From contig OX337239.1 of the NCBI GenBank assembly GCA_946965045.2, positions 372,001 through 436,000 on the forward strand: 64,000 nt of DNA. Direction: 5' to 3'. A program made the translations under genes and the position numbers. The notes beneath the pieces are model-generated. The model did no database searches. It saw nothing but the letters and a program-made list of their open reading frames with translations, and was not told the DNA's origin. Shown piece after piece: positions 1-9,744 of this stretch (position 1 is its first letter; each line of letters opens with the position of its first letter). This DNA comes from Epithemia pelagica (lineage: Eukaryota; Bacillariophyta; Bacillariophyceae; Surirellales; Surirellaceae).

Positions 1-805
1 GGTTGCCATTGCCAGTTGCCATGGACCGATAATACACACAACAGAACAACATGTTGTTGAAGAAGACTGTCATCCTCATTATCTACTACTCTTATCGACA
101 CGGGAAAAAAGGTGATACGGTTACTCCGTAGTTTTTACGCTAGTAGAGTAAAGAGCTAGTCTAGCTATGACCCTGTTTCGATATATTATTGAGTATTGAG
201 TCGGATTCTCCCGCCTTCCTTGTTCCGAGCGCGCATACCGTATCTGTTCTCACAATTTTCATTCCGCAGACAAAGTGGTCAGGAGATATAGCGGAAAAGG
301 GCTTTTTTTTGTCTTCGTCTCGTCCAAACACACGCTTGGACCGTGGACTCCTCTATTCTGCCGAGAATCGAGGCTCATCGTGTTTCTTCCTAGTGGCCTG
401 CAAGCGATCCAGAGAATTGAATCAAAAGAGAAAAGGTGGACCCACAAAGCCAAGATTGTGTTTTCATTGAAGCTTTGCTTTCATCGTTGACTCTCAGTTG
501 AGTTCACTTTGAGCTGGCGTCGAATTTGAGGAACCCTATTCTTTAATGTCCTTGAAAGAGTGGTTGCCTTGGAATAAGGTAAGCGATTCTAAAGCGCTAT
601 TCCATGTGTTCACACTTGGCTTCTTTCGTGCACACTTACAATGTGCTTGGACTTCCTTACCTCCTTGATTGTGTGTGCAATCGTGCTGGCGTCTCTTTCG
701 AACTTGTTTTTCTTTCGCTCTTTTTTCAAAGCTTCCACACCAAAGAGTTCCGGCTGCCCAAAGTCAACATCTAAAAAACGATTTCATCGGTTCGGAAAAT
801 AAGTC
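1..805. other. Nuclear intergenic region upstream of DUF707-like gene 1
   Basis: I see no convincing gene here. The first ~90 bases resemble 2,822-2,905: both contain a block like TTGCCATGGACCGATA followed by a run ending CTATCGAC, so this is one side of a local duplication. The rest should include the promoter and 5' leader of the gene starting at 806. Short open frames here start at non-AUG codons and look like chance. Confidence 0.5.
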
Positions 806-1924
806 ATGACGTACTCCACCTCCTTGTCTAACAGAAGAAGTCATGGTATCAAGGTTCTGTTGACCTACCGTAACACCATCATGTCTCTCTGGGCTTTGGT
901 AATGACTATTCAGGTTACTGTTTTGGTCCGATATACAAACCATCGACTGTCCCTCAGCGTCACTCCCTGGAACACGGAGGCCCTATCTCCTATATGGGAG
1001 ACAACGATGTTACAACCACCACCATCGAGCGAGGAGAAGAAGAAAAAGCTGGTGGTGTTCAATGCGTTGGGTCGTCGGGAGGCCATTCAATACAGTTGGT
1101 TTCACAAGCGACAGCATTTTGCCGATTGGGATTGCATTGCCTTTTTGTACGTCGATGACACGATTGTGCCGGAAGACGACTTTCACTTGATGCAATTGCA
1201 ACAGCCGACCGAGAACGACTCGACGACTTGTACTGTGATTCGAACTCCCAATGTAGCCTGGGGCGTGTTTTTACAATATCTGGCACCGCCCTTGGTACAA
1301 CAATACGAGTACATTGCTGTCATGCTGGACGATGTATTCTTGCCCACAGCTGGGCCTCATCCTGTGCGCATTCCCAAATTGTTGGAGTCTATTGAAAAAT
1401 ACAACTTGTCGTCGATATCACCGAGCATCGTGGGTGGTACCTGGGATGTGATGAATGGCGAATTGGATCTCCATGCAAACTATCAAGGCCGGTCGACACG
1501 GCATTGTTTGGTTCGTCCTTCCATGATTGAAACTTTTTCTCAAATTTTTACCAAACAGAGTTGGCAATGTTATTATTCCTTTTTCCATGCCAGCGCCGGG
1601 CGTGGATGGGGCTTGGATTTTTGTTTTGCGCAGTATTGTGCGGAGCAATCCGCTGGCTTGGCTGTGGATTACAACATGGTTGGGTATCATTTAGAACTCG
1701 TGACGAAGGACAACAGCAGCAGCTGGTTTAATGAAACCCATCAGGCGTTGCTCACAAGTGGTACGAATTTGACATTTCCGACAATCATGCGACAAACGAA
1801 TATGCAGTTTTATAAAAATGATCGAAGGGGACGTGCCCAAAATCTGTATGTGGCCAGACGATACAAGTGTGCCAAATCCAACAATTCTCTCGTTGGTACA
1901 TGGGAATGTCCCAATGACCACTAG
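806..1924 (+). CDS. DUF707-like putative glycosyltransferase, type II membrane protein (copy 1)
   Basis: A 372-residue protein starting at ATG 806. Residues ~24-43 form one hydrophobic segment after a short basic tail, as in a type II Golgi membrane anchor. A proline-rich linker follows, then the conserved block from VVFNALGRREA to the end. Seen motifs are YEYIAVMLDDVFLP (~168-181, an Asp-Asp pair as in GT-A folds), RSTRHCLVRP, WQCYYSFFH and GWGLDFCFAQYC (~268). The order of these motifs resembles the plant DUF707 family (DED/W-C/HGWGLDF pattern); that link is from memory of the family. There are several N-glycosylation sequons (NLSS, NDST, NETH, NLTF). The substrate is unknown. Three paralogues lie nearby on the opposite strand; this copy has no visible lesion. 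Confidence 0.75.
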   Translation: MTYSTSLSNRRSHGIKVLLTYRNTIMSLWALVMTIQVTVLVRYTNHRLSLSVTPWNTEALSPIWETTMLQPPPSSEEKKKKLVVFNALGRREAIQYSWFHKRQHFADWDCIAFLYVDDTIVPEDDFHLMQLQQPTENDSTTCTVIRTPNVAWGVFLQYLAPPLVQQYEYIAVMLDDVFLPTAGPHPVRIPKLLESIEKYNLSSISPSIVGGTWDVMNGELDLHANYQGRSTRHCLVRPSMIETFSQIFTKQSWQCYYSFFHASAGRGWGLDFCFAQYCAEQSAGLAVDYNMVGYHLELVTKDNSSSWFNETHQALLTSGTNLTFPTIMRQTNMQFYKNDRRGRAQNLYVARRYKCAKSNNSLVGTWECPNDH

Positions 1925-3008
1925 CACGATACGGCTTTTTTGAATGAGGTCGATGAGGATTCTCCTGAAAGATACTGTCCTACCTTGTTATATTCCTGCG
2001 TGTCCGCGGCCCATAGTGGAACTGACGAGCGAAAAACCAGATAGGAGGAAGGCCATCTGCTGCTTTCTTTGATTCTAATGGTTTCGTAGAGATAGCATTT
2101 TCATTTTGATTTTGTGAGGGAATCGATCGGTTGTTTGTCTGGGAACGAGCGACAGTGGCCACGAGAGAGGGCATACGTCTTGCATGGGCTGGTTCTTTGA
2201 CCACGACATCCAATGGATATGGGATACTGTCTTCTTCCAACTGTTGCAATTGTGGCTGATTTGTTCGATGTAGTACTGGCAAAAAGAGTGCTGCTCTTTC
2301 TTTGATTCTTGAGTTCTGAGAGAACCGCCTTGGCCCAAGATTTGTACGATTGTTTGGCCGAATACTTTACTTTTCGACAATTTCCCACCCGGAACGTCTA
2401 CCAACAATGGGATCATCAAGATACTTTGTCGCCGATACCATGTACTTTTTGGAAAGCATTGCCACAGTGGAGGGATGGGATTGCCAGTTCGAAGGAATCT
2501 AAGTGATACACATTTATATTCTATAGGTTCGGGGAAACCAACAGGCATCATTTATGCAAGACAAAGCATTGTTAAAAGTCCCAGCAAGACCTCCTTCACC
2601 CGCCCAAATATAAATCGAGCGAGCGACACCAAACTGCCATGAACACTTGTGTATCCTACAAACTATACTACTACGGCAAACAGTCGATTCCATATGGGAT
2701 TCAGGTTCTTCTGTTCCTCATAATTGGAATAATGACCTTATGGATAGATAGACACTCTCTATCCGTAGAGAAAGCCTTCCTTTGGCACGCTCAGTCATTC
2801 ATTCTCTTATATGTCCTGATAGGGTTGCCATGGGACCGATACTCACGGCATAACACGATGCTTTTGAAGATTAAGACTATAATCCTCATTCTCCTCTATC
2901 GACCGTGAAAATAAGCCAAACCAAATGGTGATTGAACCATGGAGTTACTTTGCTCGAGCCAAACAAAAACTCTAGTAGAGCGCGCACCCAAAGATCTTGT
3001 TGGGTGCT
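1925..3008. other. Nuclear intergenic region with duplicated fragments
   Basis: No confident gene. On the - strand, ~2,170-2,290 encodes a fragment with the motif YPLDVVVKEP that reappears on the + strand at ~4,880-4,990, so an inverted duplication of a coding scrap is present. Bases 2,822-2,905 repeat the window start. A small + frame at 2,639-2,908 (ATG start, 89 residues, two hydrophobic stretches, with an AT-rich TATAAAT box about 30 bases upstream) could be a small membrane protein, but it has no recognisable homology and may be chance. Confidence 0.4.
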
Positions 3009-4183
3009 TTACACACGTTTCGAATGTGCCGATATTCGCACACGTTCTGTGGTTGTCATCTCCATGGAGTCGTGCGGACATTCCCAAATGCCCACCAGAG
3101 AATTGTTGGATCTGGCACACTGGTAACGTCTGGCCACATAAAAGTTATAGGCCCGTCCCTTTCGTTGAGCTTGGTAAAATTCCTGGTCCTCCTGTCTGTA
3201 AATTTTGGGAAAGGTCAAATTGGTACCACTTGTGAGCAAGGCGCGATGTGTGTAATTCAACCAACTGGTGCGGCGAGACTTTTCCAAGTGATAGCCGATC
3301 ATGTTGTAGTCCACTGCCAAGCTGGCGGATTGATGGCCACAATATTGGGGACAACAAAAATCCAAACCCCATCCACGGCCAGCTGTGTAATGCAAAAACG
3401 AATAAAAGCATTGCCAACTTTGCTTGGTAAAAATTTGCGAAAAAGTTTCAATAATAGTCGGACGGACCAAACAATGCCGTGTCGAGATGCCTTGATAGTT
3501 TGCATGGCGACCCGCCTCGGCATTCATCACAGACCAGAAACTACCCACGATGCTCGGTGATATCGACGACAAATTGTATTTTTCAATCGACTCCAACAAT
3601 TTGGGAATGCGAACAGGATGAGGTCCAGATACGGGCAAAAATACATCGTCCAGCATGACAGCAATATACTCGTATTGTTGTACCAAGGGTGGTGCCAGAT
3701 ATTGTAAAAACACGCCCCAGGCTACATTGGGAGTTCGAATCACAGTACAAGTCGTCGAGTCGTTGTCGGTGGTCTGTTGCAATTGCATCAAGTGAAAGTC
3801 GTCTTCCGGCACAATCGTTCGTTGACGTACAAAAAGGCAATGCAATCCCAATCCGCAAAATGCTGACGTTTGTGAAACCAACTGTATTGAATCGCTTCGC
3901 GACGGCCCAAGGCATTGAATACCACCAGCTTCTTCTGCTGGTCGCTCGATGGTTGCGGTGGTAGTATCGTTGTGTCCAACACAGGAGAGAGGTGCAGGGT
4001 CTCCGTGTTCCATGGAGTGACGCTGAGGGACAATCTAGTGTCCGTTTATCCGACAAAAACGGTAACCTGAATAAACAGTACCAAAATCACGAGAGACATA
4101 AGAGCGTTCCGACGACTTAACCGAGACTTGATGTCATAGCCACTTGTACTGCTAGACGAGGAAGATGAGGAGGAGCTTGTCAT
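3009..4183 (-). pseudogene. DUF707-like glycosyltransferase pseudogene (copy 2)
   Basis: This aligns throughout to copies 1 and 3, from an ATG at 4,181-4,183 through the membrane anchor to the terminal WECPHD. Three lesions are visible. An in-frame TAA directly after the anchor replaces the TAT of copy 1 (QVTVLVRY becomes QVTVFVG-stop). A one-base loss near 3,829 (GTCGATGACACG in copy 1, GTCAACGAACG here) shifts the frame at the FLYVDD motif. The normal stop after WECPHD is lost, so the frame runs on for ~20 unrelated residues. The catalytic-like core (MLDDVFLP, GWGLDF) remains readable in the last ~290 codons. A shorter protein from an internal start is possible but would lack the anchor. 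I infer a recent pseudogene. Confidence 0.75.
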
Positions 4184-5514
4184 GGCTGATTTTCTGTATC
4201 CACTGTAACACTTTTTTGTTTGTGACTCGGCGTTGAATCATGAAAAGGTGTCTCGCTCGTTCTATTTTTCGTTTGTTTTGAAACCATTCCAAGCATGGAG
4301 ATTGAGAAGCCACAACAAAACGAGGTTAAGTGTTCTTAACATAAAGAAGTTGCGAGCAAAAACTCTAGCTCTGGCCCACGTAGCCCTCGTTTACCTTTTT
4401 TCTCTCTTTCCAAGCAACCACAATCAAATCAAGTTCCGAAAACACTGATTTTCAATGAGAATAAGCCGAAACGATGGAAGCACACTCTGTACAAAAGATT
4501 TGTTCGTCCTTTTTTCTTTGGCTCAAATGCCAAGGATCACTTAGACTCCGGCTTCCAATCGGACCAGAAGTAAAGAAGGATTACACGGTCCACGAAGCGG
4601 TCAGAGAATCTGCGGATGCGTTGAAAACGACAATTTGTGAGAACGGGAGCAAGGATCGCGCTCTGTGGAGGGAGATAGTCGCCCGCCCCACACAAAGATA
4701 CAACTACCAATAGAGAACGACGGAGTGAGCCAACGGTCACTCAACGGACAGATCAAGATCAAATATAACCGTTTCCCACGGACTCGATACAATACAATGC
4801 AGCGCGTGGGGACATGTCGTTTTCTTCCATCAACACAAATTGGAAAAGTCGCTCTCAGAAATGCGGTGAACAAGAGAGCAGCAGTGTTGTTTTCCACTCT
4901 ACTACATTGAACGGTTGGAACATGACAGTCTCCCATATCCATTGGATGTCGTGGTCAAAGAACCAGTCCAAGCACCACGTATGCTCTCTCGTGTGTCTAT
5001 CGATCATCCCGATGCAAATGTCGTATGGATAGAAACAAATGAACTACAGCTTTGAGGTACGGGAAGCACCCCGTGCACAGGAATCCAAAATCCAAACGTG
5101 AGTTTCCTTGGTAGGTAGTAAGAAGCCGACACCAGTGTAGTGGATCCGACGAATTAAGATCCAAAGTTGCAATCTCTCTCGGCTTGTCTATCTCTTATTA
5201 TGAATTGCGTGCGTTACACGGCAGGAGCAATCCCTCTCTTTCTCTCGAGCAACTAGGGTCGTTGGTTTTTCCGTTACAGAGTCCATTCTTGTCAATCCAC
5301 CCAGGTCTTTATTTTCCTCTCAGATATTCCTGGACGTGTAAGATTACAAATGCATTACCAGTGATGAGAGTCTAAATGATGAACCGAGTTGATGGACCAA
5401 GTCTGGCAAATTAGAGTAATCCGCACATTGCCTTCCAACGATTCTTCATGTCCCTCCCGAGAAATTCGTTTCGTCATCCAATCATTGTTCATTTTTTCCA
5501 ATAACCGGATCGTA
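4184..5514. other. Nuclear intergenic region between copies 2 and 3
   Basis: Bases 4,225-4,560 are the 5' flank of the pseudogene and resemble the 5' flank of copy 3 (6,700-6,925); both share a box with TTCGTCC, TTTTCTTT and CCAAGGATC. A similar box opens the DNA to the right of the second N gap. Bases 4,880-5,036 read on the + strand as a coding scrap with the motif YPLDVVVKEP, ending in TGA, matching the - strand at ~2,170-2,290. I found no complete gene. Confidence 0.45.
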
Positions 5515-6660
5515 TTACTGTTCATGGTCATGAGGACACTCCCAAATGCCAACCAGAGAATCGTTGGTTTGGGCACAATTGTATCGCCTGGCCACATACA
5601 AAATGGTGTCAGGTAACTTTTGTTGAGATTTATAAAACGGCAAGTGCCGGAGTCGCTTGATTTTGGGAAACGTCAAGTTGGTACCACTTGTCACCAGGGC
5701 CCGATGCGTTTCATTAAACCAACTGTTGTTGCCCTTGGAGAAGAATTCCAAATGATATCCAACCATGTTGTAGTCCACAGCCAAGCTGGCGGATTGCTCC
5801 GCACAATACTGCGCAAAACAATAGTCCAAGCCCCATCCACACCCGGCTTTGGCATGGAAAAAGGGATAATAGCATTGCCAACTTTGCTTGGTAAAAATTT
5901 GACTGTAAGTTTCAATCATGGAAGGACGAACCAAACAATGCCGTGTCGACCGGCCTTGATAGTGTGCATGGAGATCCAATTCTCCATTCATCACAGACCA
6001 GGTACCACCTTGAATGCTCGGTGATATCGACGACAAGTTGTATTTTTCAATAGACTCCAACAATTTGGGAATGCGAATAGGATGAGGTCCAGATACGGGC
6101 AAAAATACATCATCCAACATTAGGGCAATGTACTCATACTGTTGTACAAAGGGCGGTGCCAGATATTGCAAAAAGACACCCCAGGCTACATTGGGTGTCC
6201 GAATCACAGTGCAAGCCGTCGAGTCGTTCTCGGTCGGCTGTTGCAATTGCATCAAGTAAAAGTCGTTTTCAGGTACGACCCTGTCATCGACGTACAAAAA
6301 GGCAATACAATCCCAGTCCGCAAAATGATTGCGCTTGTGAAACCAACTGTATTGAATAGCCTCGCGACGACCCAATGCATTGAACACTACCAGTTTCTTC
6401 TTCTGCTCGGTCGATGGTGGTTGAGGTGGTGCTGGTAGCATCGTCGTGTCCCAAACAGGAGACATGGCCTCCGTCTTCCAGGGAGTGTCGGTGAGGGACA
6501 GGCGATGGTTTGTATATCGTACCAAAACGGTAACATGGAGAATCATTACCAAAGCTAAGAGAGGCATTAGGGTGTTACGGTTGGTCAACCGAACCTTGAT
6601 GCCATGACCACTTGTTTTGCTAGACACGGAGGATGAGTATGTCATGATTGCTGCTGCCAT
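5515..6660 (-). CDS. DUF707-like putative glycosyltransferase, type II membrane protein (copy 3)
   Basis: The open frame extends upstream to 6,792, but only from a TTG. The first ATG is at 6,660 (MAAAI) and a second at 6,645 (MTYSSS) matches the start of copy 1, so the protein is 381 or 376 residues. It has a Ser-rich tail, one membrane anchor (RNTLMPLLALVMILHVTVLV), a Pro-rich linker and the conserved domain with YEYIALMLDDVFLP, RSTRHCLVRP, WQCYYPFFH and GWGLDYCFAQYC. It ends WECPHDHEQ. No lesion is visible. It probably acts in the Golgi lumen on glycans or glycoproteins, inferred only from topology and fold-like motifs. It is head-to-tail with the pseudogene copy downstream. Confidence 0.75.
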   Translation of the reverse strand: MAAAIMTYSSSVSSKTSGHGIKVRLTNRNTLMPLLALVMILHVTVLVRYTNHRLSLTDTPWKTEAMSPVWDTTMLPAPPQPPSTEQKKKLVVFNALGRREAIQYSWFHKRNHFADWDCIAFLYVDDRVVPENDFYLMQLQQPTENDSTACTVIRTPNVAWGVFLQYLAPPFVQQYEYIALMLDDVFLPVSGPHPIRIPKLLESIEKYNLSSISPSIQGGTWSVMNGELDLHAHYQGRSTRHCLVRPSMIETYSQIFTKQSWQCYYPFFHAKAGCGWGLDYCFAQYCAEQSASLAVDYNMVGYHLEFFSKGNNSWFNETHRALVTSGTNLTFPKIKRLRHLPFYKSQQKLPDTILYVARRYNCAQTNDSLVGIWECPHDHEQ

Positions 6661-8308
6661 GTCCACTTCAATGCTTTCTTTTTGTTGGCGACTTGGTGTT
6701 GAATCTTGGAAAATGCTCGCTCGCTGGTTCTCTTTCTCTTTAGGTTCCCTTCTTTGGTCTTCAAACCATTCGAGCCCAGGAGATTTGTACAATCAAAGAG
6801 GCTTGGTGCCGATCCCAAAGACGTCCAATGAGAGTATACCTAGAAGCGATGGCAGGACACTGCGTACAAACGATGCGTTCGTCCTATTTTCTTTTGTTCA
6901 CTTCCAAGGATCGCTTAGACTCATGCAATCGAGGGCGTCCGCCGTCCACGGATCGTCTAAAACAACTTGATGGCTCTCGGACTGACTAAAATGTAATGAG
7001 ACTCATAAGTCTCTTCTAAAATTTGTGATCCCATGGGGAATCAAAATCAAAGGCATGCACGACCCAACAAATGTCTTAAATATTCAACCATCAAGACCAA
7101 ATATAACCGCTATGGGCCGTCAGGTCATGTAAGATAGATGATCTAGGTATTACTCCTACTCTAACTAATGTAGAGTACATTAGCACAGATAGTAAGCCTA
7201 GAGGGCTTCTAACATATGACGGTAGGGGGTTAGTACTCCTACAAGAAACATGAGGTTTTGTTCCTCTTGTGTAAATACAACGACCATGTCGTAGAAACGA
7301 AAGACTCTTGTCGCGTTGGCTTCGCATGTTCCAACATCTATCGAGAACGTACCAACGACAATTCTAGACGACACTGAGAGATCAAAGACGAATCACCGTC
7401 GAGTCTTGATGGTGTGCCGTCTATTAACTAAATGGATATGATTCCATGGTCTCTTTTCGTTTCATCTGGTCCTAAGTCAAGGAGGTATTGACTTTTCTTC
7501 ACATATCCATGTTGTAAGCAAGAAGTTGCGACCCGATCTCTCTCTCTCTCTCTTCGAGGGTTGGACTCTTCTGAATTCCTATTGCTTGCGGATACAACGA
7601 CCGTATGAGTCGCACAATGATTTTTTCATCAGAGCCAGTTCTACTGCCTTTAGGATCTTGCGAATCTACAGTGCCACGGAATCCATAGTTTCGTGAGCTT
7701 GCGGCGACTGGTAAAGTAGCTGGAAGTGAAATCTTTGAGTGCGGTCGAGTCTCTTCCTTTCCTGTCGGAGTGTCCCAATACGTTTTGTGGCTACTTCTCC
7801 ATGGCCGTATCCAAGTTCCTTTGCACAACGAGCTTAAAAGCTCTTTCCTCCCGTACTTGGATGACTTTGGGGGATTCTCTCCCTTGTCCCAATAGACAAT
7901 TGCGATTGAATGGAACAATGATGCTACCTTTTCTCCATTGGAGATGTTGTACTTTGGTAACTTTCTTTCTCTCTCTTTATCTCTTTTCTTTCGCCGTTCG
8001 TGCGGAGCTTCGTCGAGCTTCCAGGCCGTGTCAAAAATACCCAATAACCAATAGGTTGCTGTGACCAAGCAATTCATCTGCTATGCACCGTAATCCTCTC
8101 AACGACCACCTTCCCCTCGTCCTCCTGAGTTGGGTTCCTCCATCCAATTGATCGTCCCACATGACATTGTTGGCAAGGATGCCCTCGGTGCATTCTCTCC
8201 TTTTCTCATTGGACCGCATCGTTTGTGTGTCATAGCGTGTCGTGGTGAGGCTGCCGAAAAGAGAATTGTTCGAACTCGCACACTTTTCTCTCAGACGACT
8301 GGATCGTA
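6661..8308. other. Nuclear intergenic region between copies 3 and 4
   Basis: The part next to 6,661 is the 5' flank of copy 3, with the shared TTCGTCC...TTTTCTTTTG box at ~6,870-6,910. Beyond this I see low-complexity CT/GA runs (for example 7,530-7,550 and 7,965-7,990) and a - strand frame at 7,499-8,077 with an ATG. That frame is lysine/arginine/glutamate-rich over the CT tract and looks like a by-product of it. No recognisable gene. Confidence 0.45.
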
Positions 8309-9073
8309 CTAGTGATCATGGTCATTGGGACATTCCCAAATGCCAGCGAGAGTTTTGTTGGCATTGGCACACTGGTAACGTCTGGCCACGTAAAGATTTC
8401 CGGCAAACCCCTTTTTTTTAGTTTTGTAAAACTGCAAGTGCTGGTGTCGTTTGATTTTGGGAAACGTCAAATTGGTACCCCTTGTCACCAAGGCCCGATG
8501 TGTGTCATTCAACCAACTGCTGTGAGATCTTCCTTCCAGATGAAAGCCGACCATGTTATAATCCACAGCCAAACTGGCGGCATGCTCCGCACAATACTGC
8601 GCAAAACAAAAATCCAAACCCCATCCACACCCGGCTTTGGCATGAAAAAAGGTAAAGTAGCATTGCCAACTTTGCTTGGTAAAAATTTGACTGTAAGTTT
8701 CAATCATGGTAGGACGAACCAAACAATGCCGTGTCGAGCGGCCTTGAAAGGTTGAATGGCGATCCACTTGGCCATTCATCACAGGCCAGGTACCACCTTG
8801 AATGCTCGGTGATATCGACGACAAGTTGTATCTTTCAATAGACTCCAACAATTTGGGAATGCGAACAGGATGATGTCCGGATGTGGGCAAAAATACATCA
8901 TCCAGCATGACAGCAATATTCTCGTACTGTTGTACCAAGGGCGGTGCCAGATATTGTAAAAACACGGCCCAGGCTACATTGGGAGTTCGAATCACAGTAC
9001 AAGTCGTCGAGTCGTTGTCGGTGGTATGTTGCAATTGCATCAAGTGAAAATCGTTTTCCGGCACAACCGTTTC
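8309..9073 (-). CDS. DUF707-like putative glycosyltransferase, 5' end lost in assembly gap (copy 4)
   Basis: This covers the last ~254 codons of the family, from VVPENDFHLMQLQ to WECPNDHDH and a stop. Conserved motifs are intact: YENIAVMLDDVFLP, RSTRHCLVRP, WQCYFTFFHAKAGCGWGLDF and YNMVGFHLE. The gene enters the 200-N gap at 9,073; by comparison with copy 3, about 119 N-terminal codons with the anchor are missing. The sequence beyond the second gap (54,268 onwards) resembles the 5' flank of copies 2 and 3, so the missing start probably belongs between 9,073 and 54,268 once the mitochondrial contig is removed. Confidence 0.75.
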   Translation of the reverse strand, partial: ETVVPENDFHLMQLQHTTDNDSTTCTVIRTPNVAWAVFLQYLAPPLVQQYENIAVMLDDVFLPTSGHHPVRIPKLLESIERYNLSSISPSIQGGTWPVMNGQVDRHSTFQGRSTRHCLVRPTMIETYSQIFTKQSWQCYFTFFHAKAGCGWGLDFCFAQYCAEHAASLAVDYNMVGFHLEGRSHSSWLNDTHRALVTRGTNLTFPKIKRHQHLQFYKTKKKGFAGNLYVARRYQCANANKTLAGIWECPNDHDH

Positions 9074-9273
9074 NNNNNNNNNNNNNNNNNNNNNNNNNNN
9101 NNNNNNNNNNNNNNNNNNNNNNNNNNNNNNNNNNNNNNNNNNNNNNNNNNNNNNNNNNNNNNNNNNNNNNNNNNNNNNNNNNNNNNNNNNNNNNNNNNNN
9201 NNNNNNNNNNNNNNNNNNNNNNNNNNNNNNNNNNNNNNNNNNNNNNNNNNNNNNNNNNNNNNNNNNNNNNNNN
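9074..9273. other. Assembly gap of 200 Ns (nuclear to mitochondrial join)
   Basis: Exactly 200 Ns, the size often used as a placeholder for an unknown gap. It joins a nuclear gene interior to low-complexity A/T sequence and then mitochondrial DNA. Confidence 0.98.
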
Positions 9274-9275
9274 CT

Positions 9276-9390
9276 AAAAAAAAAAACACGATTTTTTTTT
9301 TTTCAAAATTTTTTTTAAAAAAAAAAAATCAGAGATTTTTTTTTTTTAAAAAAAATTTTGAAAAAAAAAAAATCGTGTTTTTTTTTTTAG
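9276..9390. repeat. Near-perfect A/T palindrome at contig edge
   Basis: Runs of A and T read as a long inverted repeat around a centre near 9,333 (ATCAGAGAT). The arms carry matching landmarks: CACGATTTT on the left and AAAATCGTG on the right, with CAAAATTTT and AAAATTTTG inside them. The context at a contig end suggests an assembly or fold-back artefact rather than biology. Confidence 0.6.
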
Positions 9391-9744
9391 ACCCCCCCAA
9401 AAATTTTTTTTTCAAAAAAGAAATTGGAGAAAAAAAAAAAAAAGCGGAAATTGGAAATTTCCGAAGGAAATTTGAGTTTATCCCAAAAACCAAAAATCCG
9501 TACGGCTCCTCCTCCTACGATTATCACGCGGGTAGTGACTATATACCAGTTTTTGAACAGACAACCCAGCTGAAGTTGCTGTTCAAAGGTTTGTATAATC
9601 GTGACATTTGCATGCCAGGCGGATTTAATTTGCTACCGCCCCTGAGCTTTTTCTAAGTTGGCTTGTTTATCTCAAGTAATTAGTTATTAAAATAAACTAA
9701 TTACTTATACGTTGTTTATTTATGTTTATTTTTTTTATATTTTC
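9391..9744. other. Composition island and stem-loop before the first repeat array
   Basis: Bases ~9,480-9,656 have clearly higher GC than the mitochondrial DNA and read on the + strand as ~55 codons (through ACATTTGCATGCCAGGCGG) ending in TAA at ~9,654-9,656. I do not recognise the peptide. It is joined without Ns to AT-rich mitochondrial sequence. A perfect 12-bp stem-loop follows at 9,674-9,706 (arms AAGTAATTAGTT and AACTAATTACTT). Confidence 0.4.

Noticed and set aside
7499-8077. A 192-residue - strand frame as a gene.
   Set aside because: It crosses CT/GA low-complexity tracts, has no recognisable motif and no paralogue in the duplicated cluster.
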